64,000 nt of DNA from Fictibacillus sp. b24 (GCF_030348825.1 NZ_JAUCES010000005.1:62001-126000); one strand, 5' to 3'; numbered from the stretch's first letter, positions 1 through 11,152 are shown. The notes: a model not told the origin generated them from the sequence alone. Numbers and translations are program-made.

Positions 1-1421
<1,421 letters not shown>

Positions 1422-1536
1422 AAGTGTTTGTCTTGCTCGATTTTAAAACTGACGGAATTAATTTAATTCCTTACCTATTTCTTTTGTTCAGTTTTCAAAG
1501 AACTTTTTGTTAGCCGCTCGTTTTGGCGACTTTATT

Positions 1537-1565
1537 AGGATAACATCTTTCGAATAAGAAGTCAA
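1537..1565 (-). promoter_or_regulatory. rRNA operon promoter P2 (sigma-A type)
   Basis: Minus-strand TTGACT (1560-1565), 17-bp spacer, TATCCT (1537-1542), about 115 bp upstream of the 16S 5' end. The spacing is ideal and the position corresponds to the promoter of the other rRNA operon at 25088-25116. Confidence 0.75.
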
Positions 1566-1627
1566 CCTGTTTTTTTATCATGTTTCCCGCCTGCAACAAT
1601 GTTTCGTCTGTCGCGGCGACAAGATAT

Positions 1628-1657
1628 AATATATCACGGATGGTGTTTTAAGGTCAA
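1628..1657 (-). promoter_or_regulatory. rRNA operon promoter P1 (sigma-A type)
   Basis: Minus-strand TTGACC (1652-1657), 18-bp spacer, TATATT (1628-1633), about 90 bp upstream of P2. Together they form the tandem P1-P2 arrangement usual for rRNA operons of Bacillus. Apart from the promoters and a terminator at 1688-1727, I see nothing else in 1422-1750. Confidence 0.65.
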
Positions 1658-1687
1658 TAGTTATTTTGAAATTACTTTGTACAAATG

Positions 1688-1727
1688 AAAAAGAGTTTAG
1701 AAAGCTTAAAATCGCTCTCTAAACTCT
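1688..1727 (-). terminator. Rho-independent terminator after bofA
   Basis: Inverted repeat AGAGTTTAGA / TCTAAACTCT followed on the minus strand by a T-rich run. It lies just past the bofA stop and separates the recR-bofA group from the rRNA promoters. Confidence 0.85.
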
Positions 1728-1750
1728 GATAATGATTACTTATAAAAGAC

Positions 1751-2017
1751 TTAGTTTAAAATAAAGAATTCAATAGCTACCAAAGATGCTATCCCAGGTA
1801 GTCCGGCTATTCCAGAAATCAGTGCAGTAAACGCATTGATTGGAATATGAATGTCATACGAATTTCCGATCGCATTAAGTAAGAACAACAATAGTGCGCC
1901 AATACAAAAACGTGTAACTCCGAAGCCGATCCAGCGAATTGGCCGCATTGGAGCACCTACAAGCAATAGAACAAAGATGATTGTTCCGAGTATCGCGATT
2001 ACAGTGATTGGCTCCAT
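1751..2017 (-). CDS. bofA: BofA, inhibitor of pro-sigma-K processing
   Basis: 88-residue integral membrane protein, close to the 87 residues of B. subtilis BofA. It starts MEPITVIAIL, has two hydrophobic stretches (about residues 5-22 and 35-50) and ends in the family-typical glycine-rich segment ISGIAGLPGIASLV. In sporulating bacilli BofA sits in the outer forespore membrane with SpoIVFA and holds the SpoIVFB protease inactive until the forespore signal arrives. A GGAGGT ribosome site lies 7 bp upstream of the ATG. It follows recR and yaaL in the same order as in B. subtilis and precedes an rRNA operon. Its presence implies a sporulating organism. Confidence 0.93.
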   Translation of the reverse strand: MEPITVIAILGTIIFVLLLVGAPMRPIRWIGFGVTRFCIGALLLFLLNAIGNSYDIHIPINAFTALISGIAGLPGIASLVAIEFFILN

Positions 2018-2093
2018 CCATGATACCTCCTATACAATATCCATATTATTTATTAGATATTGTATGGGAGTTGTCCAAGAAAAAGACCAGCAG

Positions 2094-2318
2094 TTATTTT
2101 AACCTGCTGGTCGTTACGTTTCTTTTTTTCGCTTCTTTTAATAAGAAGAAGTATTTAGATTCTGCTAATTGAAGTTTGAAGATAACTTCTTCCGATGGCT
2201 CGACACTGCGTTCGACCATTTCTTTTTGATGCATCCAGTTTACTTTAAGTTCATCAAGACTTTGAAGCAGCTGTTGGTCTCCGGATCGCTTCAAGCGCCC
2301 TTTACGGGAAAAAAACAT
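2094..2318 (-). CDS. yaaL: YaaL-like protein (DUF2508)
   Basis: Small protein of unknown function, 74 residues when started at MFFSRKG, the same length as the B. subtilis protein. The frame stays open to an upstream ATG at 2357 inside recR, but an AAAGGGG ribosome site lies just before the ATG at 2318, so I prefer that start. The sequence is charged and probably helical, with the family signature ESKYFFLLKEAKKR near the C-terminus. It lies between recR and bofA, most likely in one transcript with them. No biochemical role can be read from the sequence. Confidence 0.85.
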   Translation of the reverse strand: MFFSRKGRLKRSGDQQLLQSLDELKVNWMHQKEMVERSVEPSEEVIFKLQLAESKYFFLLKEAKKRNVTTSRLK

Positions 2319-2334
2319 GCAAGCAACCCCTTTG

Positions 2335-2931
2335 TTAAATTTCTCTTCTTCCTTCAAGCGCTTTAGAAAGCGTTACTTCATCTGCATATTCCAGGTCTCC
2401 GCCTACAGGCAGGCCGTGAGCAATACGAGTAATCTTAATACCCGTTGGTTTTATAAGTCTTGCGATGTACATGGCAGTAGCTTCTCCTTCAATATTCGGA
2501 TCCGTTGCCATAATAATTTCTTGAATACCTTCGTCTGTTAGCCGTTTTAAAAGTTCAGCAACTTTAATATCCTCTGGCCCCACTCCATCCATAGGAGAGA
2601 TCGCACCTTGAAGAACGTGGTAGAGACCGCGGTACTCTTTCATTTTTTCCATCGCAATAACATCCTTGGAATCATGAACCACACAGATCGTTGTGCGGTC
2701 TCTGCTCGAATCGTCGCAGATCATGCAAGGATCACGGTCAGTAATATGAAAGCAGTTGGAACAATAGATGAGCTGACGTTTCGCGTTCACGAGTGCACGG
2801 CCAAAGTCCAGCACGTCATCTTCTTTCATTTCCAATACGAAAAATGCCAGGCGAACCGCCGTTTTCGGTCCGATGCCCGGCAATTTCATAAAGCTTTCAA
2901 TCAGTTTTGAAATCGGCTCAGGATAATGCAT
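2335..2931 (-). CDS. recR: Recombination mediator RecR
   Basis: 198 residues, the full usual length. RecR forms a ring-shaped clamp that works with RecF and RecO to load RecA on SSB-covered gaps. Visible parts: an N-terminal helix-hairpin-helix ([16 protein letters not shown], about 15-30), a four-cysteine zinc site (CSNC and CMIC, about 57-72), then a Toprim domain with the acidic residues of [14 protein letters not shown]. It sits 9 bp downstream of yaaK and in the conserved dnaX-yaaK-recR order. The partner recF is also in this window at 31448-32569. Confidence 0.98.
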   Translation of the reverse strand: MHYPEPISKLIESFMKLPGIGPKTAVRLAFFVLEMKEDDVLDFGRALVNAKRQLIYCSNCFHITDRDPCMICDDSSRDRTTICVVHDSKDVIAMEKMKEYRGLYHVLQGAISPMDGVGPEDIKVAELLKRLTDEGIQEIIMATDPNIEGEATAMYIARLIKPTGIKITRIAHGLPVGGDLEYADEVTLSKALEGRREI

Positions 2932-2940
2932 GGGAGATCC

Positions 2941-3258
2941 CTAGAATAATCCAGGAATGTTTAGCCCTTTAGTGAATTTGCCCATGTCCTGTGAAACCAT
3001 TTCGTCTACTTTTTTAAGTGCGTCGTTCGTAGCCGCTAACACAAGGTCTTGAAGCATATCAATATCATCCGGGTCTACAACTTCCTCTTTAATTACGATA
3101 TCCACGATTTCTTTGTGGCCGTTAGCTTTTACAGTTACCATTCCGCCGCCCGCTGTTCCTTCAATTACTTTATCCTTTAGTTCCTCTTGCGCCTTTGCCA
3201 TATCACGCTGCATTTTTTGCATTTGTTTCATCATATTGTTCATATTGCCTTTCATCAT
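2941..3258 (-). CDS. yaaK: YbaB/EbfC-family nucleoid-associated protein
   Basis: 105 residues. The family makes small dimers that bind DNA; in bacilli the gene nearly always lies between dnaX and recR. The N-terminus is methionine- and glutamine-rich ([17 protein letters not shown]), a long helix, followed by [14 protein letters not shown], the glycine-rich family core, and the C-terminal [13 protein letters not shown] close to the B. subtilis ending. Two adjacent ATGs (3258 and 3255) follow a GGAGG site; either could serve. The spacing to dnaX is 14 bp, suggesting one operon. Confidence 0.95.
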   Translation of the reverse strand: MMKGNMNNMMKQMQKMQRDMAKAQEELKDKVIEGTAGGGMVTVKANGHKEIVDIVIKEEVVDPDDIDMLQDLVLAATNDALKKVDEMVSQDMGKFTKGLNIPGLF

Positions 3259-3272
3259 CTTACAATTCCTCC

Positions 3273-4985
3273 TTATTCGTTCTCTTCTTCTTTTATCTCA
3301 ATTAAATCATCGCCAACCAATTTGATCGCCTCTGATATGAGAGGGTCTTCTGTTTTTTCTTTCTCTTCAGAAGATGGCTGGCCTTGCTGTTGTTCTTTAA
3401 TGAAATCAGCTTTTAATTTCTGCCATTCAGGATCCAGTATGGATAGCATGGACAGGTTCTTTCCTATTGTACTATAAACTGCGCTTTCAACATAGCTTCT
3501 GTTGTTCTCTTGAGATGCCATCTGACGGTGAATTTCATGCTGAAAAGCGAGCAGGAAGATTTGATCTGAACACGCTACGGGCTCAGCACCCGATAGAAGA
3601 GCATAAGCACTTACTTTTTCAGAACGAATCTTATCAAGAATTTCTCCCCACATGCCTTTTAGCTGAACAAGGTTTGGCTTCTTCGCTTTCTTAAGCATTT
3701 CTTTGACTTGTGTATGCGATGCTCCACCTTGGCCACGGATCACTCTTTTTTCTCTCGGTGCTTCTGTTTCTGCTGGAGCTGATGACCCGTTCGAGACCCA
3801 TCCGCTTTCTTTCATTTTCTTCAACTCTTGCTCGAGCTGATCGATTCTTTGCATGAGAGGTTCAACAGAGGTATTACCCGACTCAGGTGATGCGCCTTCT
3901 TGTTTTTGATAACAAATCTTGATAAACGTCGTTTCTAAAAAGATTTTAGGATGGTTCGTCCATTTCATCTCTTGTTGTGCGGCGTTTAACTGCCCAATGA
4001 TAGTATAGATGTTTTCAGTAGCTGTAGCTTCCGCCAATTGCGCAAATGATTCATCTGTAGAAACCCGCTCTAACAGCTCTTCTAGTTGTGGAGCTGTTTT
4101 ATAAAGGAGCATATCACGGTAATAGTAAATAAGGTCTCCTAAGAAACGAACTGGATCTTTTCCTTCTTGCAAAAGTTCTGTTGATAGCGTCAGCGCTTTT
4201 GATACATCTTTTTCTAAAAATGCTTCAGCCATGTCAGACAGGTGTTTTTGTGAAGCTGAACCTGTTACAGATAAAACATCTTCCACCCTAACCACATCAT
4301 CGCTGTAAGAAATCGCTTGATCGAGCAAACTTAACGCATCACGCATGCCGCCTTCTGCAGCCCGGGCAAGTAATTGCAGCGCTTCTTCTTCAACTTCTGT
4401 GCCGTTAGCATCTACGATTTGTCTCATGCGTCCGATAATGGACTGTGAGGAAATGCGTTTGAAATCAAATCGCTGACAGCGTGATACGATCGTTGCTGGA
4501 ATCTTGTGCGGCTCAGTGGTTGCCAGAATGAAAATAACGTGGCTCGGCGGTTCTTCCAGCGTTTTTAATAAAGCGTTAAATGCTCCAGTTGAAAGCATAT
4601 GTACTTCATCGATGATGTAGACTTTGTACGTGACAGATGACGGAGCAAACTTTACTTTGTCCCGGATATCACGAATGTCATCTACCCCTGTATTAGAGGC
4701 AGCATCGATCTCCAGAACATCAGAAATCGTTCCGTTCGTTATCCCTCGGCAAGCATCACATTCATTACATGGCTCCGATATCGGGGCACGCTCACAGTTA
4801 ACTGCTTTAGCTATAATTTTTGCCGCACTTGTTTTTCCCGTTCCTCGTGGGCCTGAAAACAGGTAGGCATGGGAAAGCTTGTCCTGCATCAGGGCATTTT
4901 GGATCGTTTTCGTTATATGTTCTTGCCCGACCATATCTTCAAAGCTCTGTGGCCTCCATACGCGGTAGAGCGCTTGATAACTCAT
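3273..4985 (-). CDS. dnaX: DNA polymerase III subunits gamma/tau
   Basis: 570 residues, like B. subtilis DnaX (563). This AAA+ clamp-loader subunit loads the DnaN clamp and couples the polymerases to the helicase. It starts [15 protein letters not shown], with Walker [10 protein letters not shown] (about residue 45), a zinc module (four cysteines between about 64 and 79, ending CNECDAC), the DEVHML Walker B and the SRC sensor in [10 protein letters not shown]. The C-terminal 200 residues are charged and less conserved, as expected for tau. No frameshift-type slippery run was obvious, so a separate gamma product is not supported. A GGGAGG site precedes the ATG. Confidence 0.98.
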   Translation of the reverse strand: MSYQALYRVWRPQSFEDMVGQEHITKTIQNALMQDKLSHAYLFSGPRGTGKTSAAKIIAKAVNCERAPISEPCNECDACRGITNGTISDVLEIDAASNTGVDDIRDIRDKVKFAPSSVTYKVYIIDEVHMLSTGAFNALLKTLEEPPSHVIFILATTEPHKIPATIVSRCQRFDFKRISSQSIIGRMRQIVDANGTEVEEEALQLLARAAEGGMRDALSLLDQAISYSDDVVRVEDVLSVTGSASQKHLSDMAEAFLEKDVSKALTLSTELLQEGKDPVRFLGDLIYYYRDMLLYKTAPQLEELLERVSTDESFAQLAEATATENIYTIIGQLNAAQQEMKWTNHPKIFLETTFIKICYQKQEGASPESGNTSVEPLMQRIDQLEQELKKMKESGWVSNGSSAPAETEAPREKRVIRGQGGASHTQVKEMLKKAKKPNLVQLKGMWGEILDKIRSEKVSAYALLSGAEPVACSDQIFLLAFQHEIHRQMASQENNRSYVESAVYSTIGKNLSMLSILDPEWQKLKADFIKEQQQGQPSSEEKEKTEDPLISEAIKLVGDDLIEIKEEENE

Positions 4986-5044
4986 CCCTTTGCCTCCCTT
5001 TTAACACTATATTCTTTCTTTATTATACTGAAACATTACAAAAA

Positions 5045-5070
5045 ACTCACCCCTGAGACAAGGGTGAGTT
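5045..5070 (-). terminator. Terminator of the SRP RNA gene
   Basis: Inverted repeat ACTCACCC / GGGTGAGT with a short loop, followed on the minus strand by TTTTTTG. It lies about 20 bp past the predicted 3' end of the mature SRP RNA. Confidence 0.85.
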
Positions 5071-5088
5071 GATGTTTTATATATAAGA

Positions 5089-5358
5089 ATGCCGCGCACC
5101 TCTCTTTGGAATAGTCAACCTATGCGTACAAACGCAGTTAGCTCAGTCCAGGTTGCCCCACGGCACACGAAGTGGTCCACTTACTGCTGCTTCCTTCCGG
5201 ACCTGACAGGGTTCATGGGTCTCCGTTGCGCAGGACCCGGACATCAACACCACTTACGTCCGTCAGACCATACGTTGAACTAGCCGAGGAGAGGAATTCA
5301 ACCTCGCTACAGCGGATTGCGAGTACAGGGCACCGCTACCTCCCCATCTAGCGCGACA
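5089..5358 (-). ncRNA. scr: Signal recognition particle RNA (large bacterial type, scRNA)
   Basis: About 270 nt between dnaX and tadA, the same place and size as the B. subtilis scRNA. The conserved SRP core is seen on the minus strand as TGTCAGGTCCGGAAGGAAGC and the GGGTCCTGCGCAACGG side. The two ends can pair: GTCGCGC at the 5' end with GCGCGGC at the 3' end closes helix 1, which I used to set the boundaries. The RNA scaffolds Ffh and, in bacilli, an Alu-like domain. Ends are accurate to perhaps 5 nt. Confidence 0.95.
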
Positions 5359-5402
5359 AAGTGTATAACATTGTTAGATGCACAATCGAATGTGCAAGAA
5401 TT

Positions 5403-5431
5403 AGTATACTATGCCTATAAAAAAAAATCAA
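5403..5431 (-). promoter_or_regulatory. SRP RNA promoter
   Basis: Minus-strand TTGATT (5426-5431), 17 bp, TATACT (5403-5408). Transcription would begin about 36 nt before the mature 5' end. That fits the known processing of a longer scRNA precursor in B. subtilis. The leader contains a perfect TGCACA / TGTGCA hairpin. Confidence 0.75.
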
Positions 5432-5442
5432 CCGTACAAGCT

Positions 5443-5991
<549 letters not shown>

Positions 5992-6056
5992 CTAATAATA
6001 AAGAAAGGAATGATTTTTATAAAAGGCTGTTTTGGGAATCAATGTTGATTTTGAAA

Positions 6057-6250
6057 GTGGTTGATCTCCGTTTCAGGTGCTTCGCTTTCCGCGGGGCAGG
6101 CGGTGAGCCACATTCGATCGTTTCACTTTTAAGTGTCTCACCTGCCCGCCTGTCCCGCAGGACAAGGAAGGCTTCGGCAGCGACACATCGCACGAAGAAA
6201 ATTTGAGTTTAATTTTCGAGGAGTCTCACACCTTACACTACAACCAACTT
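6057..6250 (+). repeat. Palindromic repeat copy R1 (with 61-bp insert)
   Basis: Copy of the dispersed palindromic element described at 32838-32970. It begins GGTTGATCTCCGTTTCAGG, with CCAACTT at the far end. After GCAGGA it carries an extra 61-bp segment (here about 60 bp) that also occurs in R3 and R9. It lies between the divergent tadA and isochorismatase-family genes and explains most of the 393-bp gap 5944-6336; the remainder shows no gene. Confidence 0.9.
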
Positions 6251-6336
6251 ATCTGTGAAGAGGGAAAAATATTAAAGCAACATTCTTTATATAAAATTAC
6301 TTAGAAAAGAAACTAAAAGAAAGTGAGGGATATGTT

Positions 6337-6948
6337 TTGGCACATCAACAGAATAGTGAGACGAAAATTCCTGTCGCTTTGCTTATTATTGACGTGATTA
6401 ATGACTTTAATTTTCCTGAAGCGCCGCTTTTGTTAAAAACTTCTGAGCCGATAGCCGATAAGATTGTTGATTTAAAGAAACGGTCAAAAGAAGCAGGCAT
6501 ACCTATCATCTATGTGAATGACAATTTTGGACAGTGGCAGTCAGACAAGCAAAGACTTGTGGAATACTGTTCGGCACAAGCTGGAGGGGAGTTTGTGACA
6601 GCATTACAGCCGGACGAAGACGATTATTTTGTTATTAAACCGAAGCACTCTGGATTTTTTTCGACACCTTTATCAACTTTATTAAATGAGCTGGGTATAC
6701 AAACGCTGATCCTATGCGGCGTAGCAGGCAACATCTGTGTCCTTTTTACCGCTAATGACGCTTATATGCGAGGCTTCACTCTTCATGTACCGTCTGACTG
6801 CTCAGCCTCTAATATAGAAGAGGATAACGAAAGAGCATTGCTGCTTATGGAAAAGACGTTAAACGCCGATATCGCTGCAAGTGGTGAGTTAGATCTTCAG
6901 GCAATCATAGAACAGGCTGAGAATGATAAACCAAAAACAATGTATTAA
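6337..6948 (+). CDS. yaaI: Isochorismatase-family cysteine hydrolase (YaaI-like)
   Basis: 203 residues. The isochorismatase-like triad is visible: Asp in LLIIDVINDF, Lys in FVIKPKHSGF and Cys in LCGVAGNICVLFT. Such enzymes hydrolyse amides or vinyl ethers (nicotinamide, isochorismate and others); the substrate cannot be told from sequence. The start is a TTG with GTGAGGGA 6 bp upstream; no ATG fits better. B. subtilis has yaaI at the equivalent place beside tadA, the basis of the symbol. It is on the plus strand, against the left-arm replication fork, and is followed by dgk. Confidence 0.85.
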   Translation: MAHQQNSETKIPVALLIIDVINDFNFPEAPLLLKTSEPIADKIVDLKKRSKEAGIPIIYVNDNFGQWQSDKQRLVEYCSAQAGGEFVTALQPDEDDYFVIKPKHSGFFSTPLSTLLNELGIQTLILCGVAGNICVLFTANDAYMRGFTLHVPSDCSASNIEEDNERALLLMEKTLNADIAASGELDLQAIIEQAENDKPKTMY

Positions 6949-7060
6949 GCTGTTTTATTGAAGTTTTTAACCGATAATCTATCCACCTTTTCCAAACGTA
7001 TGCTACAATATTCTTTGTCTGTAATTTTTCGTTTGTTATTCGAAAGGGAGGAAAAGGAAG

Positions 7061-7702
7061 ATGAGTTCAACCCCCTTTATCGCAGTTGAAGGGCCGATTG
7101 GCGTAGGGAAAACATCACTGGCAAAAGCCATTGCAGAGCACTATAACTTTCAATTATTAAAAGAAATTGTAGAGGAAAATCCTTTTCTCGGAAAATTTTA
7201 CGACAACATTGATGAGTGGAGTTTTCAAACCGAGATGTTTTTTCTTTGCAACAGGTATAAACAGCTTGAAGAGATTAATGGTCAATACCTTTCAAAGCAG
7301 ATACCTGTCGTTTCTGATTATCATATTTTCAAGAACCGTATTTTTGCTGGTCGTACGTTAAAAGACGGTCATCTTCACAAATATATGCAGTGTTTTGATA
7401 TCTTAACAGAAGATATGCCTGTACCAAATATGATCATATACTTAAATGCGAGTCTAGATACACTTTTAGACCGTGTTCGTAAGCGCGGACGATTTGTTGA
7501 GCAAAACATGGAGCCAGCTTATTTAGAACAACTTGCAGCTGATTATGATACATTTATGTCTGCCTTTAAGAAAGAGCACCCTGAGATTCCGGTGCTGACC
7601 TTCAGTGGAGACGAATTAGATTTTGTTGCGTATGAAACGGATAAAGAGAAAATCTTTTCCTTAATCGATGCAACTTTGAAAAAAGGAGAAGTTGCGCGAT
7701 GA
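7061..7702 (+). CDS. dgk: Deoxyguanosine kinase
   Basis: 213 residues. It phosphorylates deoxyguanosine for dGTP salvage. Start MSSTPFIAVEGPIGVGKTS contains the P-loop (GPIGVGKTS, about 11-19); the deoxynucleoside-kinase DRV/RKRGR lid motif is seen in LLDRVRKRGRFVE. YHIFKNRIF, where the paralogue has DRSIYED, supports dgk rather than dck. A GGGAGG site precedes the ATG. The stop overlaps the next start by 4 bp (ATGA), so the two kinases are translationally coupled. Order is dgk-dck, and both are head-on to replication. Confidence 0.92.
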   Translation: MSSTPFIAVEGPIGVGKTSLAKAIAEHYNFQLLKEIVEENPFLGKFYDNIDEWSFQTEMFFLCNRYKQLEEINGQYLSKQIPVVSDYHIFKNRIFAGRTLKDGHLHKYMQCFDILTEDMPVPNMIIYLNASLDTLLDRVRKRGRFVEQNMEPAYLEQLAADYDTFMSAFKKEHPEIPVLTFSGDELDFVAYETDKEKIFSLIDATLKKGEVAR

Positions 7703-8367
7703 ACAAACTAATTCAATACGGCATTCCAAATGATGCTGTCATTACAGTAGCAGGGATGGTCGGAGCAGGTAAATCGACCTTTACAAATGCACTAGCTGAA
7801 AAATTAAAGTTTCGTACATCCATGGAAAAAGTCGATAACAACCCATACTTAGAAAACTTTTATCATGATTTTAAACGCTGGAGTTTTCACCTGCAGATCT
7901 TCTTTTTAGCTGAGCGATTTAAAGAGCAAAAAAGAATGTTCGATTATGGCGGAGGATTCGTGCAAGACCGTTCCATTTATGAAGATACAGGGATCTTTGC
8001 ACGTATGCACTTTGATAAAGGGAATATGTCAGAAGTGGATTATGAAACATATACTCACCTTTTTGAAGCGATGGTCATGACACCGTACTTTCCACAGCCG
8101 GATTGTTTGATCTATTTAGAAGGTTCTCTTGATGATATTCTAGCTCGTATTCAAAAACGCGGCCGCAAGATGGAGCAAGAAACACCTGTTTCTTATTGGG
8201 AAGAAATGTACGATCGCTATGAAAAGTGGATTACGTCCTTCAATTCTTGTCCTGTGCTGCGCGTAAACATCAACGACTACGACCTAAGAGAAAATCCTGA
8301 ATCGATTGATCATATCGTAGAAAAGATTGCACAAAAAATCGAAGCGAAACGAGAAGTTCGCATATAA
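7699..8367 (+). CDS. dck: Deoxyadenosine/deoxycytidine kinase
   Basis: 222 residues, very close in pattern to B. subtilis Dck/YaaF. The P-loop is GMVGAGKST (about 20-28), followed by NPYLENFYHDFKRWSFHLQ, the DRSIYEDTGIFA substrate-site motif and the lid RIQKRGRKME. It makes dAMP and dCMP from the nucleosides. It overlaps dgk by 4 bp and ends at a terminator shared with the convergent metQ. Confidence 0.93.
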   Translation: MNKLIQYGIPNDAVITVAGMVGAGKSTFTNALAEKLKFRTSMEKVDNNPYLENFYHDFKRWSFHLQIFFLAERFKEQKRMFDYGGGFVQDRSIYEDTGIFARMHFDKGNMSEVDYETYTHLFEAMVMTPYFPQPDCLIYLEGSLDDILARIQKRGRKMEQETPVSYWEEMYDRYEKWITSFNSCPVLRVNINDYDLRENPESIDHIVEKIAQKIEAKREVRI

Positions 8368-8372
8368 ACATA

Positions 8373-8412
8373 AAAACCCCGGAACTCAACTCTATGAGTC
8401 CGGGGTTTTGTT
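8373..8412. terminator. Bidirectional terminator between dck and metQ
   Basis: AAACCCCGGA / TCCGGGGTTT stem flanked by A-runs on one side and T-runs on the other, so it can stop both convergent transcripts. Confidence 0.9.
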
Positions 8413-8416
8413 TTAT

Positions 8417-9232
8417 CTATTTCTTCATCCATTCGGGTTTTCCGAAGCCTTTGAACTCCTTATCAATTACTTCTTCAAACTCTTTGGATTCAACCACTTC
8501 TTTAATATCTTTTGCAAAGGTTGATTCTACGTCTTTTGTGTTTACAACAACACGGTTACGGTACGTATCTGGCATATTTTCTAATTGAATGGCATCAAGC
8601 AAGTCCATTTTGGCAGCAAGAGCAAAGTTACCAGGAACTGCTGCAACATCCGCACTTTGTACAGCACGTGGAAGCTGGGCTGCTTCTAATGGTTTAAATA
8701 CTAAGTTCTTTGGATTATCTTGAACATCTTTTTCAGATGCAGTCAGTTGATTAATACCTTCTTTGATCGTAATCAGCTTTGCATCTTCAAGCATGATCAA
8801 GGTACGCGCTAAGTTAACAGGATCGTTCGGAATGGCTAACGTACTGCCTTCTTTAATCTCATCAACAGATTTAAACTTATCGGAATATAGTCCCATCGGT
8901 GCTGTTGGAACTATGATTACTTCTGAAAGCTTTAAGTTCTTTTCTTTAGCGAAATTCTCCATATAGACTTTGTGCTGAAAAAGGTTAGCGTCCAGATCTC
9001 CTTTAGAAAGTGCCATGTTCGGCTGAATGTAATCACTGAATTCGATCACTTTAACTTTATATCCTTTTTTCTCAAGGGAGGGCTTGATCGCTTTGTTGAC
9101 CATGTCTGTATATGGTCCCGCTGTTGCTCCAAGTGTCACTTCCTTGTCTTTAGATGCATCTGATGATGACGAGCAGCCAGCTAAACCAAAAGCTAGCAGT
9201 GCAGTTAGTAGTGTAAGTATGATTTTTTTCAT
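8417..9232 (-). CDS. metQ: Methionine-binding lipoprotein MetQ (NlpA family)
   Basis: 271 residues. The N-terminus is a lipoprotein signal peptide ending in the lipobox LAGC (Cys at about 20), followed by a serine-rich linker and the NlpA/MetQ fold, recognised by VTLGATAGPYTDM, QHKVYMENFAKEK and AIPNDPVNLARTLIMLE. It would bind methionine outside the membrane for the MetNI importer. It is the third gene of an S-box-controlled operon but is separated from metI by 251 bp that contain repeat R2. Confidence 0.96.
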   Translation of the reverse strand: MKKIILTLLTALLAFGLAGCSSSSDASKDKEVTLGATAGPYTDMVNKAIKPSLEKKGYKVKVIEFSDYIQPNMALSKGDLDANLFQHKVYMENFAKEKNLKLSEVIIVPTAPMGLYSDKFKSVDEIKEGSTLAIPNDPVNLARTLIMLEDAKLITIKEGINQLTASEKDVQDNPKNLVFKPLEAAQLPRAVQSADVAAVPGNFALAAKMDLLDAIQLENMPDTYRNRVVVNTKDVESTFAKDIKEVVESKEFEEVIDKEFKGFGKPEWMKK

Positions 9233-9283
9233 GTTGATCCCCTTTTAAAAATTGTTTTTGAAAATCCTAGATGCTCTTGTATG

Positions 9284-9416
9284 TTGTTGGTTTCCGTTCC
9301 ATATGCTCGCTTTCCACGGGGCGTACGGTGAGCCTCCTGTCGCTTTGCGCCATTAGGAGTCTCCACCTGACCGCTCGTCCCGTAGGAGTCTCGCATCTTC
9401 CACTTCAACCAACTTA
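9284..9416 (+). repeat. Palindromic repeat copy R2 (inside the met operon)
   Basis: Copy of the dispersed palindrome (see 32838-32970), with the CTCCT / AGGAG type of inner stem. It sits between metI and metQ, within what should be one transcript, and fills most of that gap. Its outer ends are GTTGTTGG and CCAACTT. Confidence 0.88.
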
Positions 9417-9483
9417 TCGATGGTGTATCGTTAAAACCGATTAAAGATAAGCCTTTATCGCCTCTTACCTTTAGTGAAAAAAA

Positions 9484-10146
9484 TTATCTCTTATTCACAG
9501 CCTTCGCTGCGCCGTCTCCGATGACTTGCATGAGCTGGACGATGACGATTAGTAAAACGACAGTTGTGAGCATGATCGTGTTGTCGTAGCGATAGTAACC
9601 AAAGCGGATTGCGAAGTCTCCGATCCCTCCGCCGCCGACGATACCGGCCATGGCTGAATAGCCAAGTAAGCTGATTGCGGTGACCGTTATCGCCTGAACA
9701 ATTCCTGGCTTCGCTTCTGGAAGGAGAACTTCCCGAATGATCATCCATGGCGTTGCACCCACTGCAACTGCCGCTTCGATCACTCCTTTATCGATTTCTC
9801 GTAAAGAAGTTTCTACGAGCCTTGCAAAGAACGGAATGGCTGCAACTGATAAAGAGACAGATGCTGCTGTTGGTCCAATCGTTGTTCCGGTGATTAATTG
9901 TGTTAATGGTAATAAAGCAACTAATAAAATAATGAATGGTACAGAGCGGATCAAGTTCACAAGTATACCCGCTATCTGCTTGATCCACACGTTCTCAAAC
10001 AACAAACCTTTGTCAGTAACAAACAGGATAATTCCAAGGGGTAATCCCACAATTAATGAAACACCTAGTGATATGGCGACCATATACAACGTTTCAAAAA
10101 ATGCCTTATTTAAATCTGGCAGAATGTTAAATATTGAATCAAGCAA
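9484..10146 (-). CDS. metI: Methionine ABC transporter permease MetI
   Basis: 220 residues with about five membrane segments and the permease coupling motif EAAVAVGATPWMIIREVLLPEA (the usual EAA loop, about residues 122-143). It forms the membrane channel with MetN and MetQ. The start is a TTG that overlaps the metN stop by 8 bp, with a GAGGTGGTGA ribosome site upstream; the next ATG is too far inside. Confidence 0.95.
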   Translation of the reverse strand: MLDSIFNILPDLNKAFFETLYMVAISLGVSLIVGLPLGIILFVTDKGLLFENVWIKQIAGILVNLIRSVPFIILLVALLPLTQLITGTTIGPTAASVSLSVAAIPFFARLVETSLREIDKGVIEAAVAVGATPWMIIREVLLPEAKPGIVQAITVTAISLLGYSAMAGIVGGGGIGDFAIRFGYYRYDNTIMLTTVVLLIVIVQLMQVIGDGAAKAVNKR

Positions 10147-11152
10147 CGTTCTTCACCACCTCAAGATTTTCTATACGGCTTTCAATATACGTAATCGCTC
10201 GTTTTACCTCTGTCTCATCACCAATTAGTTCCATAATAAAGATTCCGAGCGGCGTTTCCTGGATATATTCAATCTTTCCGTGAAGGATATTTCCTTTTAC
10301 TTTAAAGTTTTGGAAAAGCTCAGAAACAACGGCTTCTTCTGCGATCGCTCCCTTAAATTGAATCTTTATCACGGTACCTTTTCTATTCTTCAGTAATGGT
10401 TCTGGCAAATCCATCTGTATAACGGAACTGATAAATGTTTTCGTTAATTCTTTTTCGGGATTTGCAAAAATGTTATAAACATCACCTGACTCAATGATCT
10501 CCCCATCCTGCATGACAGCCATACGGTGGCAAATCTCCTTTACGACTTCCATCTCATGTGTGATGAGTACAATCGTAATTCCTAACTTTTTATTAATTGA
10601 TTTTAAAAGTGAAAGGATGGACTTTGTAGTATTCGGATCAAGAGCAGATGTAGCTTCATCACAAAGTAATACCTTCGGGTCATTGGCGAGAGCTCTCGCG
10701 ATACCGACTCGCTGCTTCTGCCCGCCACTCAACTGAGAAGGATATTGATCTTTTTGATTTTCTAATCCGACCATCTTCAACAGCTCTTGTGTTTTGCGAT
10801 TGATCTCATCTTTTGTTTTTCCTGCCGCTTTTAAAGCAAACGCGATATTTTCAAAAACGGTTTTTGCGCTGATCAGATAAAAGTGCTGAAAGATCATGCC
10901 GATCTTAAGCCGCTCTTCCCGAAGCTCCTTTTTCCCTAACGCGGTTATCGATACTCCGTCGATGAGTATGTCCCCTGATGTTGGTTTTTCCAATAAATTC
11001 AGGCAGCGAAGAAGTGAACTTTTTCCGGCACCGCTGTAACCGACAATCCCAAAGATCTCCCCTTTGTCTATTGATAGCGATACATTCTTCACGCCAACGA
11101 TTTCTTTTCCTTTTGCTTTATATATTTTGGTTACCTCTCTAACCTCGATCAT
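10139..11152 (-). CDS. metN: Methionine ABC transporter ATP-binding protein MetN
   Basis: 337 residues. Walker A GYSGAGKSS (about 38-46), signature LSGGQKQR, Walker B VLLCDEATSALDP and the switch His in LITHEMEV identify an ABC ATPase. The C-terminal 95 residues form the NIL (ACT-like) domain that lets MetN sense intracellular methionine. It is the first gene of the operon, preceded by an S-box leader. This operon has no counterpart at the same place in B. subtilis. Confidence 0.96.
   Translation of the reverse strand: MIEVREVTKIYKAKGKEIVGVKNVSLSIDKGEIFGIVGYSGAGKSSLLRCLNLLEKPTSGDILIDGVSITALGKKELREERLKIGMIFQHFYLISAKTVFENIAFALKAAGKTKDEINRKTQELLKMVGLENQKDQYPSQLSGGQKQRVGIARALANDPKVLLCDEATSALDPNTTKSILSLLKSINKKLGITIVLITHEMEVVKEICHRMAVMQDGEIIESGDVYNIFANPEKELTKTFISSVIQMDLPEPLLKNRKGTVIKIQFKGAIAEEAVVSELFQNFKVKGNILHGKIEYIQETPLGIFIMELIGDETEVKRAITYIESRIENLEVVKNVA

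Noticed and set aside
3273-4985. Programmed frameshift in dnaX producing gamma
   Set aside because: I saw no A-rich slippery heptamer with a downstream structure at the expected place.
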